Made by a program: the position numbers and the translations under genes
Shown: positions 34,181-47,042 of the stretch, in pieces
Layout of the letters: the number at the start of each line of letters is the position of its first letter
How positions within the stretch are numbered: the stretch's first letter is position 1
The notes under the pieces: model-generated
Database searches by the model: none
What the model was told of the DNA's origin: nothing
What the model saw: only the letters and a program-made list of their open reading frames with translations
Assembly: GCF_022539505.1 (NCBI RefSeq)
Contig: NC_061508.1
Location: 345,167,484 to 345,231,483 of the forward strand
Direction of reading: 5' to 3'
Length of the DNA stretch: 64,000 nt
Source of the DNA: Lolium rigidum
Taxonomy: Eukaryota > Streptophyta > Magnoliopsida > Poales > Poaceae

Positions 34181-36790
34181 AGCATCCCCAAGCTTAGTTC
34201 CTACTCGCCCTCGAGTAGGTAAACGATACAAACAATAATTTCTGAAGTGACATGCTACCAACATAATCTTGATCAACATTATTGTAAAGCATATGAGATG
34301 AATGAAGTGATTCAAAGCAATAGATTGCTAACAAAAAGATAATGACTAAACAACTGAATCATATAGCAAAAACTTTTCATGAATAGTACTTTCAAGACAA
34401 GTATCAAAAAGACTTGCATAAGAGCTAACTCATAAAGCAATAGATTCAAAGTAAGAGGTTTCGAAGCAACACAAAGGATGATTAAGTTTCAGCAATTGCT
34501 TTCAACTTGTAACATGTATATGTCATGGATAATTGTCAACATAAAGTAATATAACAAGTGCAATAAGTAAACATGTAAGAATCAATGCACACACTTGACA
34601 CAAGTGTTTGCTTCTAAGATAGAAAGAAGTAGGTAAACTGACTCAACATAAAGTAAAAGAAAGGCCCTTCGCAGAGGGAAGCATGGATTACTCATGTGCT
34701 AGAGCTTTTTATTTTGAAAACATGGAAACAATTTTGTCAACGGTAGTAATAATTCATATGTGTTATGCATAAAACTTCCTATAAGTTGCAAGCCTCATGC
34801 ATCGAATACCAATAGTGCTCACACCTTGTCCTAATTAGCTCGGATTTCCATGGATTATCATTGCATTACATATGTTTCAACCAAGTGTCACAAAGGGGTA
34901 CCTCTATGCCACCTGTACAAAGGTCCAAGGAGATAGATCGCATTTGATTTCTCAGTTTTGATAGATCTCAACTTGAGGACATCCATACCGGGACAACATA
35001 GAAAACAGATAATGAACTCCTCTTTTTAATGCTTAAGCATTCAACAACAAATAATATTCTCATAAGAGATTCTGAGGATTAATGTCCAAGCTGAAACTTC
35101 CACCATGATACATGGCTTTGGTTGGCGGCCCAATGTTCTTCTCTAACAATATGCATACTCAAACCATTTAATCATGATAAATCACCCTTACTTCATACAA
35201 GACGAGCATGCATAGCAACTCACATGATATTCAACAAAGGTGTAAAAAGTTGATGGCGTCCCCAGAAACATGGTTACCTCTCAACAAGCAACTTATAAGA
35301 ACTAAGATACATAGCAACATATTCATCACCACAATAGTTTTTAAGCTATTTTCCCATGAGCTATGTATTGTAAAGACAAAGGAATGAAATTTTAAAGGTA
35401 GCACGTAAGCAATTTACTTTGGAATGGCAGAAAAATACCACATATAGGTAGTTATGGTGGACACAAATGGCATGGGTTTTGGCTCAAGGTTTTGGATGCA
35501 TGAGAAGTGTTTCCTCTCAGTACAAGGCTTTGACTAGCAAGGTTGTTTGAAGCAAACACAAATATGAATCGGTACAGCAAAAAATTACACAAGAACATAT
35601 TGCAAGCATTATAAGACTCTACACTGTCTTCCTTGTTATTCAAACACTTTTACTAGAAAATATCTAGACTTTAGAGAGACCAATCATGCAAACCAAATTT
35701 CAACAAGCTCTACGGTGGTTCTCCACTAATAGATTTAAACTACATGATGCAAGAGCTTAAACATGATCTATGAGAGCTCAAAACAATTGCCAAGTATCAA
35801 ATTATTCAAGACAATATGAAGCATTTTCTGTTTCCAACCAAATAGCAATCAACGAAGCGGTTTTCAACTTCGCCATGAACATTAAAGCAAAACGAAGAAC
35901 ACCAGTGTTCAAATAAAAAGCGGAGCGTGTCTATATCCAATACAAGGATTTCTGGGATCCAAATTTATTCAAACATAAACAAAAATAAAAACAAACAGAC
36001 GCTCCAAGTAAAGAACATAAGATGTGACGGAATAAAAATATAGTTTCACTAGAAGTGACCTGATAAATTGTCGATGAAGAAGGGGATGCCTTGGGCATCC
36101 CCAAGCTTAGATGCTTGAGTCTTCTTGAAATATGCAGGGATGAACCACGGGGGCATCCCCAAGCTTAGACTTTTCACTCTTCTTGATCATATTATATCAT
36201 CCTCCTCTCTTGACCCTTGAAAACTTCCTCCACACCAAACTTAAAGCAAACTCATTAGAGGGTTAGTGCATAATAAAATTCACATGTTCAGAGAGGACAC
36301 AATCATTCTTAACACTTCTGGACATTACCCAAGGCTACTGAAAGTTAATGGAACAAAGAAATCCACTCAACACGAGAAAAGAGGCAATGCGAAATAAAAA
36401 TGCAGAATCTGTCAAACAGAACAGTCCGTAAAGACGAATTTTTCTGAGGCACTTAACTTGCTCAGATGGAAAAACTCAAAACTAATGAAAGTTGCGTACA
36501 TATCTGAGGATTATGCATGAATGTTCGCTGATTTTTTTGATTCTTCTACAGAGAGAAAAACGCGAATTCGTGACAGACAACAAATCTGTTTCTGCGCAGA
36601 AATCCAAATCTAGTATCAACCTTCTATTAGAGACTTTACTTGGCACAACAATACATGATAAGGAGAGGTTGCTACAGTAGTAACAACTTCCAAGACTCAA
36701 CAAAACAGTAGTAAAAATAAAAACAACATGGGTTATCTCCCAAGAAGTGCTTTTCTTTAACGCCTTTCAGCTAGGCGCAGAAAGTGCAAA
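34181..36790 (-). other. Gypsy B polypurine tract and non-coding 3' region
   Basis: The minus strand has TAAGCTTGGGGATGCT directly before the LTR (about 34181-34196). Two further copies of AAGCTTGGGGATGCCC lie near 36098-36113 and 36151-36166. No coding frame is seen; the whole stretch is collinear with 20944-23524 of Gypsy A. Confidence 0.7.
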
Positions 36791-37258
36791 TCAAGTAACA
36801 TCAAGGGATGAAGCATCAACATCATAATTTGTTCTAATAATAGAATCAAAAGGCAACTTCATTCTCTTTCTAGGGAAGTGTTCCATACCTTTCTTAAGAG
36901 GGAATTGATACTTAATATTTCCTTCTTTCATATCAATAATAGCACCAACAGTTCGAAGAAAGGGTCTTCCCAAAACAATAGGACAAGATGCATTGCATTC
37001 AATATCCAAGACAACAAAATCAACGGGGACAAGGTTATTGTTAACCGTAATGTGAACATTATCAATTCTCCCCAAAGGTCTCTTTATAGAATTATCAGCA
37101 AGATTAACATCCAAATAACAATTTTTCAATGGTGGCAAGTCAAGCATATCATAAAGTTTCTTAGGCATAACGTAAATACTTGCACCAAGATCACATAAAG
37201 CATTACAATCAAAATCATTAACTTTCATCTTAATGATGGGCTCCCAACCATCTTCCAA
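36791..37258 (-). pseudogene. Gypsy B aspartic protease
   Basis: A retropepsin-like domain is visible: CDLGASIYVMPKKLYD holds the active-site Asp (DLGAS in place of the common DTGAS), and CPIVLGRPFLRT is the downstream ILGRPF motif. It is preceded in frame by gag-linker sequence and ends in VDASSLDVT before a stop. It would cut the gag polyprotein. The frame is open here, but the upstream gag is broken by a one-base indel near 37485 and by LINE B. Unlike complete Gypsy elements, no reverse transcriptase follows. Confidence 0.82.
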
Positions 37259-37841
37259 CTTCCTAGGAATAGAAGCTTCAAGTTTTAATTTCTCTTCCCT
37301 AGCTTTAATGAGAGCATTTGTAATATGTTTTGTAAAGGCTAAATTTATAGCACTAGCATTAGGACTTCTAGCAAGTTTTTGTAAGAACTTAATAACTTCA
37401 GAAATATGACAACTATCAAAATCTAAACCATTATGATCTACATCATTCTGAAAAATTTCAGCACTTTTATCACAAACAAGTTTCAGCTAGCTCGGGCAAT
37501 TTTGCACGCTTTGTACTAGGAGTAGAAACATTGCCAAAACCAATTATTTTACCATTGATAGTAGGAGGTTTAGCAACATGTGAAGTATCAACATTACTAG
37601 TGGTGGTAATAGTCCAAACTTTAGCTACATTATTCTCTTTAGCAAGTTTTTCTTCTCTTTCTTCTCTTTCCCACCTAGCATGCAATTCAGCCATCATTCT
37701 AATATTATCATTAATTCGAACTTGGATAGCATTTGTTTTAGCAAACTTAGTATCTTTAACTTCATCAGGCATAACTTTCAGTTTCAAAAGATCAACATCA
37801 AGAGCAAGACTATCAACCTTAGAAGCAAGGATATCAGATTC
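37259..37841 (-). pseudogene. Gypsy B gag, C-terminal part
   Basis: Minus-strand sequence after LINE B: SDILASKVDSLALDVDLLK, then NAIQVRINDNIRMMAELHARW, an Arg/Glu-rich helix, and a linker to protease. A single-base length change in a T-run near 37485 puts the last part into another frame. It joins the gag part at 44310-45218 across LINE B. Confidence 0.75.
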
Positions 37842-37849
37842 AGAACATC

Positions 37850-39830
37850 GCTAGACGTCTTGCAGTGAAGAGAGTGGTGGTGCCCCGCCGCCCTAAGGAA
37901 CATGAGCAATATGCAATCGCCACCATCGACCCCTTTCCAGAAGGTTTGGTTCCTTTCGATAATATTAGAGATGTTCTGGGAGAGTTCTTAACAGAGGTTG
38001 CTAGGGTGGGTTTTGTCAGTCTGCACTCTTGTCCGTTTGGTGCTGCATATGTTCAGTTCAGAAATGTTAGTGATAAGGACAGGTTGATTTCCTCTAGCCC
38101 TAACCAATTTGGGGATGTCAATATCTCATTTGTTGAGCATGATAAGGGTGTCAATTGGAGGGGAGTCACTTTCAATAGAGATGTTTGGTTACTTCTAGTT
38201 GGCCCTCCCCTAGATCACATGAAGACTGAAGATCTAAATGCTTGTTTTTCCGACATTGGTTCTCTTCTACTCTGGGAAAGAGACCTAAATAGAAAAGGCA
38301 GAGTTCTGGTGAAAGTAAGAGTCACTGACTTACAGGATATTCCAAGAAGTATTAGAATGACTGAGAGCTCCAGGCCAGAGGCTGAATCTTGGACTTTCTT
38401 GGTTGAAGTTCTTCAGCAAAATCTTCTTGGAGGAGGACCACCAGATGAAGATCCTTTGCCTGATGAGGGTGTTGACCCACACCCAATGCCTGGACATGCA
38501 CTGCCTGCTCCTTTGCTTAACCAAGACCTTCCTCCACAAAATAATCAAGATAATGTAGAGGCTGATGATGGGTGGGGTCACTGGGCCATGGGACCACAGC
38601 AGGAACAACCTCACCCCATGGAGGTTGAATTGCAAGAGCAGAATAATAACTTTATGCTTGAAGCTCAAGAGGAAGTTGACTTGGATGAAGAAGAACCTCC
38701 CTTACCTGATGTCACCAGCATGGTCCAAGTCTCTTCCTCCAGTTCTGAAGATTCAACTTCACATAATCCCGTCGCGATATCTCGCTAGTATGGTTGCTGT
38801 TATCTCTGGTTCTCCTCAGTCTGGTGTTTTGCAGCCTGCTTTGCCTCTAGGGGAGGGATTGCTATCCTTGATCCAGGCTTATTCTACAGATATTGACCCC
38901 TTGGAAGGCTCTTCTGTTCCCAATTCATCCATGGATACTGATAATATTCAAACCTTAGACACCATGGCAGACAATTTGTTCCTTCCTGACAATGTGAGCA
39001 TGGTGCCTCCTAATGAAGCTCACCTACAGTTAACCCTGGGGAAAGTGGAAACTCATTTCTTCTCTATTCCTGAGGAACATAATTTGGCAAGGAAGCTATC
39101 TCCAGAAGGTGTTCTTCTTTGGGAAAAATATTTTGCACCATATATGCATGGAACTGACAAGAAAAACCACTCTGCAGTGGTAGACATTCCTGTGAGTTGG
39201 TTTAACTTTATTACTCTCATGTTGTTAACTCCAGAAAAATTTGATTGGGCAAAGAGCTTTCTCTCCTCCCAATTATGGAACATTCTTAAGGAACCAATGC
39301 TTTCAGAAGAATCTATTCAGTTTGCTATACCAGATAAATGTGTTACTACTGAAGCACCTCTTTGCATTAATCTGTTGAACCAGGATGAGGCTTCACCAGC
39401 TGGCTCCTCATCTAATGAAGCTCTCATAACTCCAAAAAGGAAAAGAAGGGAAGGGAAGTCAGTATTGGTGGAATCTGAGGTAAGAAGAAGCCCAAGACTT
39501 GTTTTGTTGAATGATGGGTACAAGAATCATGTGAATTGTTCAGCTAAAAATTGTCTCACATGCAATGCTATTCCACCTATTGTCAATTCCAAGGTGGTTA
39601 AAAACTTGGCTATGTCATTCTGTAAGGTCCCTGAAGAAACTGTTGCAAGGAAGGTGCTGAAGAACAGTAAGATTCCAGGTGGAGATCTCAAGTCCACTTC
39701 TGAACCAGGTGTGATTGGAAGCAGGAAAACCAGGGGAACTTCTTCTACCTCCCAAAGCAAGACAAGTGGAATGGGGCAAGATAAGCCTACTGCCATGGGC
39801 CAGCAGGCAAAGAAGAAAAATCCCAAGTAG
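37850..39830 (+). pseudogene. LINE B ORF1
   Basis: The frame is open from the truncated 5' end without an ATG. The first part has an RNA-binding-like fold (CPFGAAYVQFRNVSDKDRL, then FGDVNISFVEHDKG and NRDVWLLLVGPP), then a Pro/Gln/Asp/Glu-rich linker. At 38781-38784 (CTCG) the frame breaks; it continues one base off with VAVISGSPQSGVLQP to a basic tail ending KKKNPK. A run of Cys/His (NCSAKNCLTCNA) near 39530-39570 could bind a metal. The protein would coat the LINE RNA. Confidence 0.78.
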
Positions 39831-40076
39831 TTTACAATGCGAGCTCTTTAGCCACTTTTGCTCTATCCGGGATCCGTTTATTTCCAAGGTTCTGAACACA
39901 TAGTTTGTGAACCTACTTATGTCAGTGTGTCTCAGTATTATGTCAGTATGTCTCAGTACTATGTGATCTCACTATATATTCTGGTGCTATGTGATGTAAT
40001 GAGATCAGTCTGTCATGTTTTAATACCTAAAGTATCTTTTGCTTTGGGTACAATGTGGATCTTTTCTCTCTCTTTT

Positions 40077-43000
40077 ATGGATAATTGCAAAGCCTGGAAA
40101 ATTATGAATTGGAACTTGAGGGGCATAAATTCAGAGAAAAAATGGTTGGCCCTTTATAATAAAATTGACGAGTCTGGATGTGATATCATATGTCTTCAAG
40201 AAACTAAAAGAGAAATTTTTGATCTGGCTTACATAAAAAAATTCTGCCCAAAGAAATTCAATAAATTTGAGTTTGTCCCATCGGTGGGTGCCTCTGGTGG
40301 CTTGATTATTATCTCGGAATGGAGCCCTTTTAATGGTGAACTGGCATTTCATAATGAATTCTCAATATCAGTAAATTTCAAATCCAAACTCTCTAATAAT
40401 TCTTGGATTCTTACAAACATCTATGGACCTTGTCAACCTGAAAGGAAAGCTGCCTTCATTGATTGGTTTGAAAATATTGACATGCCTCAGGAAAATGATT
40501 GGATTATTATGGGTGATTTTAATCTCATTAGAAGCCCAACAGATAGAAATAAACCTGGAGGAGACCTTAATGACATGTTGCTCTTTAATGAGGCAATCAG
40601 TAATCTTGGCATTGTGGAATTACCTTTAAAAGGAAGAAAGTTCACTTGGAGTAACATGCAGAAAGATCCTTTGTTGGAAAAACTAGACTGGTTTTTTACT
40701 TCTTCTTCATGGACTGTTTCTTATCCAGCAACCTTTGCTTATCCTCTGGTTAAACCAACTTCAGACCATGTTCCTTGTGTTGTGGCATTCACCACAAAAA
40801 TCCCAAAGGCCAAAGTCTTCAGAATTGAAAACCATTGGATGCAACACAGTGAATTTAAACAAGTGGTGCAGGCAGCATGGAACATTCCTGTGGGTTTTGA
40901 TGACAGTGCTAAAAACATCAATGCAAAATTTAAAAATTTGAGAAGAGGCCTCAAATTGTGGGCAAAAAGTCTCCCTTGCCTAAAAAATCTTATTGCTCAA
41001 GTGAATGAAGTTATTGCTCTGTTTGATGTCTTGGAAGAATTCAGAACACTCACTGTAGTTGAATGGGATTTGAGAGATACTCTTAAAGCACACCTTCTTG
41101 CCCTGTTACAAGATCAGAACACTTATTGGAAGCAAAGAGGAAAGATTAAATGGGTGAAACTAGGTGATGAGAACACAAAAAAATTTCATTCCAAGGCCAC
41201 CATAAATTACAGGCATAATTATATTGCCAAGTTACAAAATTCAGATAAGGTTGATATCTCTGATCATGATGGCAAGGCTGCTATTTTATGGAAAGCTTTC
41301 AAGGATAGGATGGGCCTTTCAGATAATCCAAAGATGCAATTCAACTTGGAAAGTTTCATTGACTCCAACATTACTGAGGATATGAATATCATTCTACAAG
41401 CTCCTTTCTCTGATAAGGAAATAGAAGAAGTGGTTAAACACCTACCAAATGATAAGTCCCCAGGCCCTGATGGCTTTAATAATGAATTCATCAAAAGTTG
41501 TTGGTCCATCATTGCTAATGATGTTAAAAAGTTAATTGGTGACTTCCATTCTGGATACATTAATCTGGAGAGTATCAACTCATCCTTTATTACTCTCATT
41601 CCAAAAGTTGCCAGTCCAATCACTCCTGGGGATTTTAGACCTATTTCCCTTCTGAATAGTGTGCTCAAAATTATCACAAAGTTGCTGGCCAATAGATTAC
41701 AATATATTATCCTCTCTCTAGTTCACAAAAATCAGTATGGTTTCCTCAAGAAAAGATCTATACAGGACTGCCTAGGATGGGCTTTTGAGTACTTGTTTCA
41801 GTGTCACCAATCAAGAGAAGAGATTTTAATTCTCAAGCTAGATTTTGAGAAAGCTTTTGATATGATTGAACACACAACAATTATCCAAATTCTGAAGGCA
41901 AAGGGTTTTGGGGAGAAATGGATTTAATGGATTTCAATGATTCTTGGTACTGGTACCTCTGCTGTCATGTTGAATGGTGTTCCTGGGAAAAAAATTACTG
42001 CAAAAGAGGAGTTAGACAGGGTGATCCTTTATCTCCTTTGCTTTTTGTCCTTGCTGCTGACTTTTTGCAAACAGTGTTGAATAAAGCTATGAATCAAAAC
42101 CTTATTTCCAGACCAATCCCTTGCCCACCATGCCCTGACTTCCCAGTGATTCAATATGCTGATGATACACTCATTGTGATGAAGGCAGATGCTCCACAGC
42201 TCCTTTGCTTGAAAGCTATTCTACAATCTTTTGCTTACTCCACTGGACTCAAAGTTAACTACCAGAAATCCAGTATGATGCCAATAAATATGACACAAGA
42301 AAGACTAGCACACTTTGCTGCAACTCTGAATTGTAAAGTTGGAAGCCTTCCTTTTACTTATTTGGGCTTACCTCTGAGCATTAAAAAACCCTCTCTTGAA
42401 TTTTTCCTCCCAATGGTGCAAAGAGTTCAAACAAGATTGGGTGGTATAGCAGATTTCTTGAACTATGGAGGAAAATTGCAAATGGTCAAATCTGTTCTTG
42501 CCTCTCTGCCTATTTTCTTCATGTGTTGTTTGGATGTGCCAATCACAATAAAGGAACAGGTGATCAAGTACATGAGACACTGTCTTTGGAGAAAGAAAAC
42601 AGCAGATGTACAAGCAAGGGGTACTGCTCTTGTATCCTGGAAAAAAATGCGGACCTAAAGATCAAGGAGGCTTGGGAGTACTTAACTTAGATGTCCAAAA
42701 TAAATCTTTGCTTCTGAAAAATTTGGACAAGTTCTACAATAACCTTGACATTCCTTGGGTCAACCTCATCAGAGATACATATTATGATGAAGATAACCTC
42801 CCTGGCATCAAATTAGAAGGGTCATTCTGGTGGAAAGCACATTTAAAACTCATTGACACCTATAAAGCTATGGCAAGATGCAATTTGGGCAATGGTAGAT
42901 CAGCTCTTTTTTGGACTGACCTCTGGGGAGAATCATATTTGCATCAGAGATTCCCTCACCTGCTTTCTTTTGCCAAAAGCACTGATATTTCTGTCAGCAA

Positions 43001-43696
43001 AGTTATTCAAATGGATTTCCTCCAAGATTTGTTTCATCTGCCTCTCTCTCAACAAGCATTTGCTGAATTTGAGGAACTAGAGATTTTATGTGAAAATGCA
43101 CAAGCTGAAATCCAACAACATATCCCTGATAATTGGAGTTACATCTGGGGATCTGATACATTTTCCACAACTAAAGCTTATAATTTACTGATTGGAGTAC
43201 AACAAACACCAGTTTTCTTCACATGGATTTGGAAATCTTGCTGTCAGCAAAAACATAAGTTTTTCTTCTGGTTGCTTTTACATGACAAACTCAATACTAG
43301 AAATCTTCTTAGAAGAAAAAACTGCATCTTGCAATCATTCAATTGTGCCACTTTACAGTGTAATCATGAGGAAACATTGGCACACATCTATTCTGGAGTT
43401 GCCCTTTTGCTCAGCAGTGTTGGAATTATGTTTGCCCACAAGTTACAAATCAACACTCTGTCATGGAGGCTTTTTATGATATCAAAGATACGTTGAAATT
43501 ACCCTTCGCGGTTGAGATTATTATTCTGGCAGCATGGAGCATTTGGATAATCAGAAACAGAAAAATCTTTGAAGACCAAAACCCTTAGTTCATAGCTTGG
43601 AAGATAGTTTTCAAACAAGAATTGCAGTTACTGTCATACAGAATGAAAAAGAAATGGGATGCTTCATTCAAAGCTTGGCTGCAGAGTCTTCCTTAG
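40077..43696 (+). pseudogene. LINE B ORF2: endonuclease and reverse transcriptase
   Basis: I place the start at ATG 40077, just before MNWNLRGIN. Endonuclease motifs: [40 protein letters not shown]. Reverse transcriptase motifs: [40 protein letters not shown] and an intact QYADDTLIVM near 42155. The zf-RVT domain follows near 43200-43400. Lesions: in-frame TAA at 41925-41927, a one-base loss near 41997, a shift in an A-run near 42645, another shift near 43400, and an in-frame TAG near 43586. The natural stop is 43694-43696. Function when intact: target nicking and reverse transcription. Confidence 0.88.
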
Positions 43697-44301
43697 TCGA
43701 GAACATATCTAGTGATACCACACCTTATTTGATACCATGATACCATTCATCAAAATTTAAATTTTAAATGTTAAAAAAATTAGAACCAAAATTTTGGGTG
43801 TTCGCAAGATGCATGTCTACGTGCGCAGTAACTTTCATAACCAAATTCAAAATACCCTAAGAGAAATAAAAATGAGAAATCAAGCATGAATAGTGTCACA
43901 TAAAGACAAAAACATAAAATGGCACTATTCACATAACATTTGTCTTTTTTATTTCTCTTGGTGTATTTTAAATTTGGATGTGAAAAATCTAGAGAATGTA
44001 AACACACATCTTGTCAACCGCCACAAATTTATTTCAATTTTCTTGATACTTAGAATTCAAATTTTGTGAAATGGCATCATGGTATCATGTAAGGGATGGT
44101 ATCACTAGATATTTTCCCTTCCTTAGTCTCCTAGCTTTTTTTCTTTTTTGCTCTTTACTTTTTTCTTTTTTCTTTTTTCATCTTTGTACACCTTGTACAT
44201 CTGGTTTCATTTTATATTTAATTATTAATAAAAATTGCAGTGGGGATTTTCCCCACTGTTTAACCCTCAAAAAAAAAGAGGTCATCCAAAAAAAAAAAGC
44301 A
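43697..44301 (+). other. LINE B 3' leader and A-rich tail
   Basis: AT-rich untranslated sequence ends in a short hairpin (GTGGGGATTTTCCCCAC near 44240), an A9 run near 44269 and an A11 run near 44288 before the duplication. Two A-runs may mean a 3' transduction or a microsatellite-like tail. Confidence 0.7.
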
Positions 44302-44309
44302 AGAACATC

Positions 44310-45218
44310 AATTTTACCAAGCTTTTCTTCAACAGATTTATTAAACGCAGTTTGTGTACTAATAAATTCTTTAAGCATGACTTCAAGACCAGAGGGTACA
44401 CTCTTATTATTGTTGTAAGAATTACCATAGGAATTACCATAACCATTACCATTATTAGAAGGATATGGCCTATAGTTGTTGTTACCAAAATTATTCCTAT
44501 AAGCATTGTTGTTGAAATTATTATTCTTAATGAAATTCACATCAACATGCTCTTCTTGAGCAACCAATGAAGCTAAAGGAACATTATTAGGATCAACATG
44601 AGTTCTACCATCAACAAGCATAGACATAATAACATCAATCTTATCACTCAAAGAAGAGGTTTCTTCAACAGAATTTACCTTCTTACCTTGAGGAGTTCTT
44701 TCAGTATGCCATTCAGAGTAGTTGATCATCATATCATCAAGAAGCTTTATTGCAGCACCCAAAGTGATGGACATAAAAGTACCTCCAGCAGCTGAATCCA
44801 ATAGGTTCCTCGAAGAAAAATTCAGTCCTGCATAAAAGGTTTGGATGATCATCCAAGTAGTTAGTCCATGGGTAGGGCAATTCTTTACCAAAGATTTCAT
44901 CCTCTCCCATGCTTGGGCAACATGTTCATTATCCAATTGCTTAAAATTCATAATGCTACTTCTCAAAGATATAATCTTAGCAGGAGGATAATATTTTCCA
45001 ATAAAAGCATCTTTACATTTAGTCCATGAATCAATACTATTTTTAGGCAAAGATAGCAACCAATCTTTAGCTCTTCCTCTTAAGGAGAAAGGAAACAGTT
45101 TCAGTTTTATAATATCACCATCTATATCCTTATACTTTTGCATTTCGCAAAGTTCAACAAAATTATTAAGATGGGCAGCAGCATCATCAGTACTAACACC
45201 AGAAAATTGCTCTCTCAT
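44310..45218 (-). pseudogene. Gypsy B gag, N-terminal part
   Basis: The minus-strand frame starting at ATG 45218 shows the retrotransposon gag capsid signature: AHLNNFVELCE, IKLKLFPFSLRGRAKDWLLS, then WTKCKDAFIGKYYPPAK. An Asn-rich linker (NNNFNNNAYRNNFGNNNY) follows, then SVEEKLGKIDVLA, where LINE B begins. Gag would form the virus-like particle. More N-terminal sequence is expected upstream, in the gap. Confidence 0.85.
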
Positions 45219-45307
45219 AACAAGATTCAGTAAAGCAGGTTTAATTTCATAAAATTCTGCTCGTAGTAGCAGTGGAGCAATAGGAGTACATATAAAATCA
45301 TTATTAT

Positions 45308-45407
45308 NNNNNNNNNNNNNNNNNNNNNNNNNNNNNNNNNNNNNNNNNNNNNNNNNNNNNNNNNNNNNNNNNNNNNNNNNNNNNNNNNNNNNNNNNNNNN
45401 NNNNNNN
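45308..45407. other. Assembly gap of 100 N
   Basis: A placeholder gap that removes the 5' part and 5' LTR of Gypsy B and the start of the next element. Distances across it are meaningless. Confidence 0.99.
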
Positions 45408-46795
45408 ATGATCCTATTTCCCAGTTTTACTTTACAAGCTTCATTTACTTTTGTTTTATCAAAGTACTTTTTGATTCATGATTCACTTGGTTAGTATTGG
45501 ATTAGTACAAGAGCATCACACTTAGCCTATAAAGCTATAAGCTACTTAGCACCCCTCATAACTAGTTGCTAGTGCTAAAGATTAAAAGTGACTACTCTAG
45601 TTGGGAACTTGTGAAATGAAATAACTTTGAAAACCTTGGAATGATGAGTCATTCTATTGAAAGATTTTGAAGGTGAATATGACTGGTGAATGACTTGGTG
45701 AATTTTACCAAAACTGATGGTTGGGTTTTTTTGGCGATACCATTCCAATTTTACAAGTACCCCCACAATACCTGAATCTGGGTAAGGCTTAACTGGAAAC
45801 TTATGTATTTTAGTATGGGTTCCCTCTGAACAAGCGTCATCGGGGTTATGCCGGAGGCTGCCTCTACAACAAAAGGAATCATGTGAAATGACGTGAAATG
45901 AGGTGAATGTCCGGCCCAAGCCCCGTGCAGCTCCTGTGCCGACCGCTCTGTCTTCACCGGGAGGCCAAGCTCATGGGGAGAGGTGCCTATACTAGGGTAT
46001 GTAAATGAAAGGTTAGGATTAGTGGTTCGCGTATCGCGTACGATAAATCAGGGCCGCTTACTCCCGACGAACTATTGCAATTGTTGTGGCACAAGTGTAC
46101 AACCTCTCGCAGAGTTAAACCTATTCAAATAGCCGCGTCCCTGCTATGGACAGTTGGAAAGGCCATACTGTTCCGTCATCAGAACTTTTCTAAAAATGTA
46201 AATGGTGACTTGTGATTTTGAATTGAAAGGTGACTTTGACTTTGAATCACAACTGAGTTGTGGGAATGACACTAATGTTCCCACTTGAGTTATTTAAGCA
46301 AATGAAGAGGCTTTGATTATTAAAGTGTTTATGAAATAAAACTGGCTTTATGCAAATGAAACTAGAGCTTAGAACCCCCTTATTATAGTTGATAGTATTT
46401 ACCTTAGTATTAGTTTGCGAGTACTTTGAAGTACTCACGGCTTTGTCCCTGGCTATTCAAATGGCCAGACTATAAAGAGGAGTACCAGAACCCGGAAGAA
46501 GGACAGCAGGACGTCTACGACAACTAGGATCACTCCTGACGTCAACAGTTGCCTGTGGAATAGTTGGACTACTACTACGCTATTTCGCTTCCGCTATGTG
46601 TTATGTAATTGATCAATAGAACTTCTATTATTGTAATAAGACTGGATCATGTGATCCTTTATTTGTAAGACGATTACGTGTTGTAATAAATGATGTGTTG
46701 TGATATCAATCTATTATGTCTCACAAAAACAATATTCCTGGGATTGCGAGGAATGACATAATAGGCATCTGGACTTAAAAAGCCGGGTGTTGACA
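45408..46795 (+). repeat. LTR fragment of another Gypsy element
   Basis: Sequence from the gap to GGGTGTTGACA at 46795 has LTR texture: no frames, then a sharp change to GC-rich DNA after the terminal CA. GCGAG follows at 46796. The internal motif GCGTATCGCGTACGATAAATC near 46030 is of a type seen in Triticeae chromovirus-like LTRs, from memory. The left end is lost in the gap. Confidence 0.6.
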
Positions 46796-47042
46796 GCGAG
46801 CGCGCGACGTACGCGAGCGAGGAGGCGAGCAGGAAGGAGAGCGAGAAGAGCACGAGCAGCAGGATGAGGGGAACGATGCTGACGACGAGGAAGGGGGCGG
46901 CGTGAGGAGGGGAGAGAATGTTTTGTTTTGTGAACCGGTATCCCGTGTAACCGGTGGCACTAAGAGAAAGTTTGAAACTGGAATTTTGGGAGCACCCCTT
47001 GAGGTGCTCCAGAAACACCTTGGAGTTGGCCGCTAGATCCAC
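46796..47042 (-). pseudogene. Truncated gene fragment with a hydrophobic N-terminal segment
   Basis: On the minus strand a GC-rich frame encodes a strongly hydrophobic run (PFLVVSIVPLILLLVLFSLSF, about 46830-46900) resembling a signal anchor, then is cut at the LTR boundary. The composition is that of host exon sequence. The rest of any gene would lie left of the missing LTR copy. No family is recognised. Confidence 0.3.

Larger units (their letters stand above)
37850..44301 (+). mobile_element. LINE B: 5'-truncated L1-type LINE inside Gypsy B gag
   Basis: An 8-bp duplication AGAACATC (37842-37849 and 44302-44309) flanks 6.45 kb on the plus strand. The first base lies already within ORF1, so the copy is 5'-truncated, the usual result of incomplete reverse transcription. 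ORF1, ORF2 (endonuclease, reverse transcriptase, zf-RVT), a 3' leader and A-runs near 44268-44298 follow. It belongs to a different LINE lineage from LINE A, being AT-richer and with a distinct ORF1. Confidence 0.9.
32592..45307 (-). mobile_element. Gypsy B: minus-strand gag/protease-only LTR retrotransposon, incomplete
   Basis: Only the 3' LTR (32592-34180) is present; the element runs through a 2.6-kb non-coding region, protease and gag to the gap at 45308. LINE B interrupts gag. Between protease (36791) and the polypurine tract there is no reverse transcriptase or integrase, so the element relies on others for copying. Its non-coding region matches Gypsy A, tying the two into one family group. 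Confidence 0.88.
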
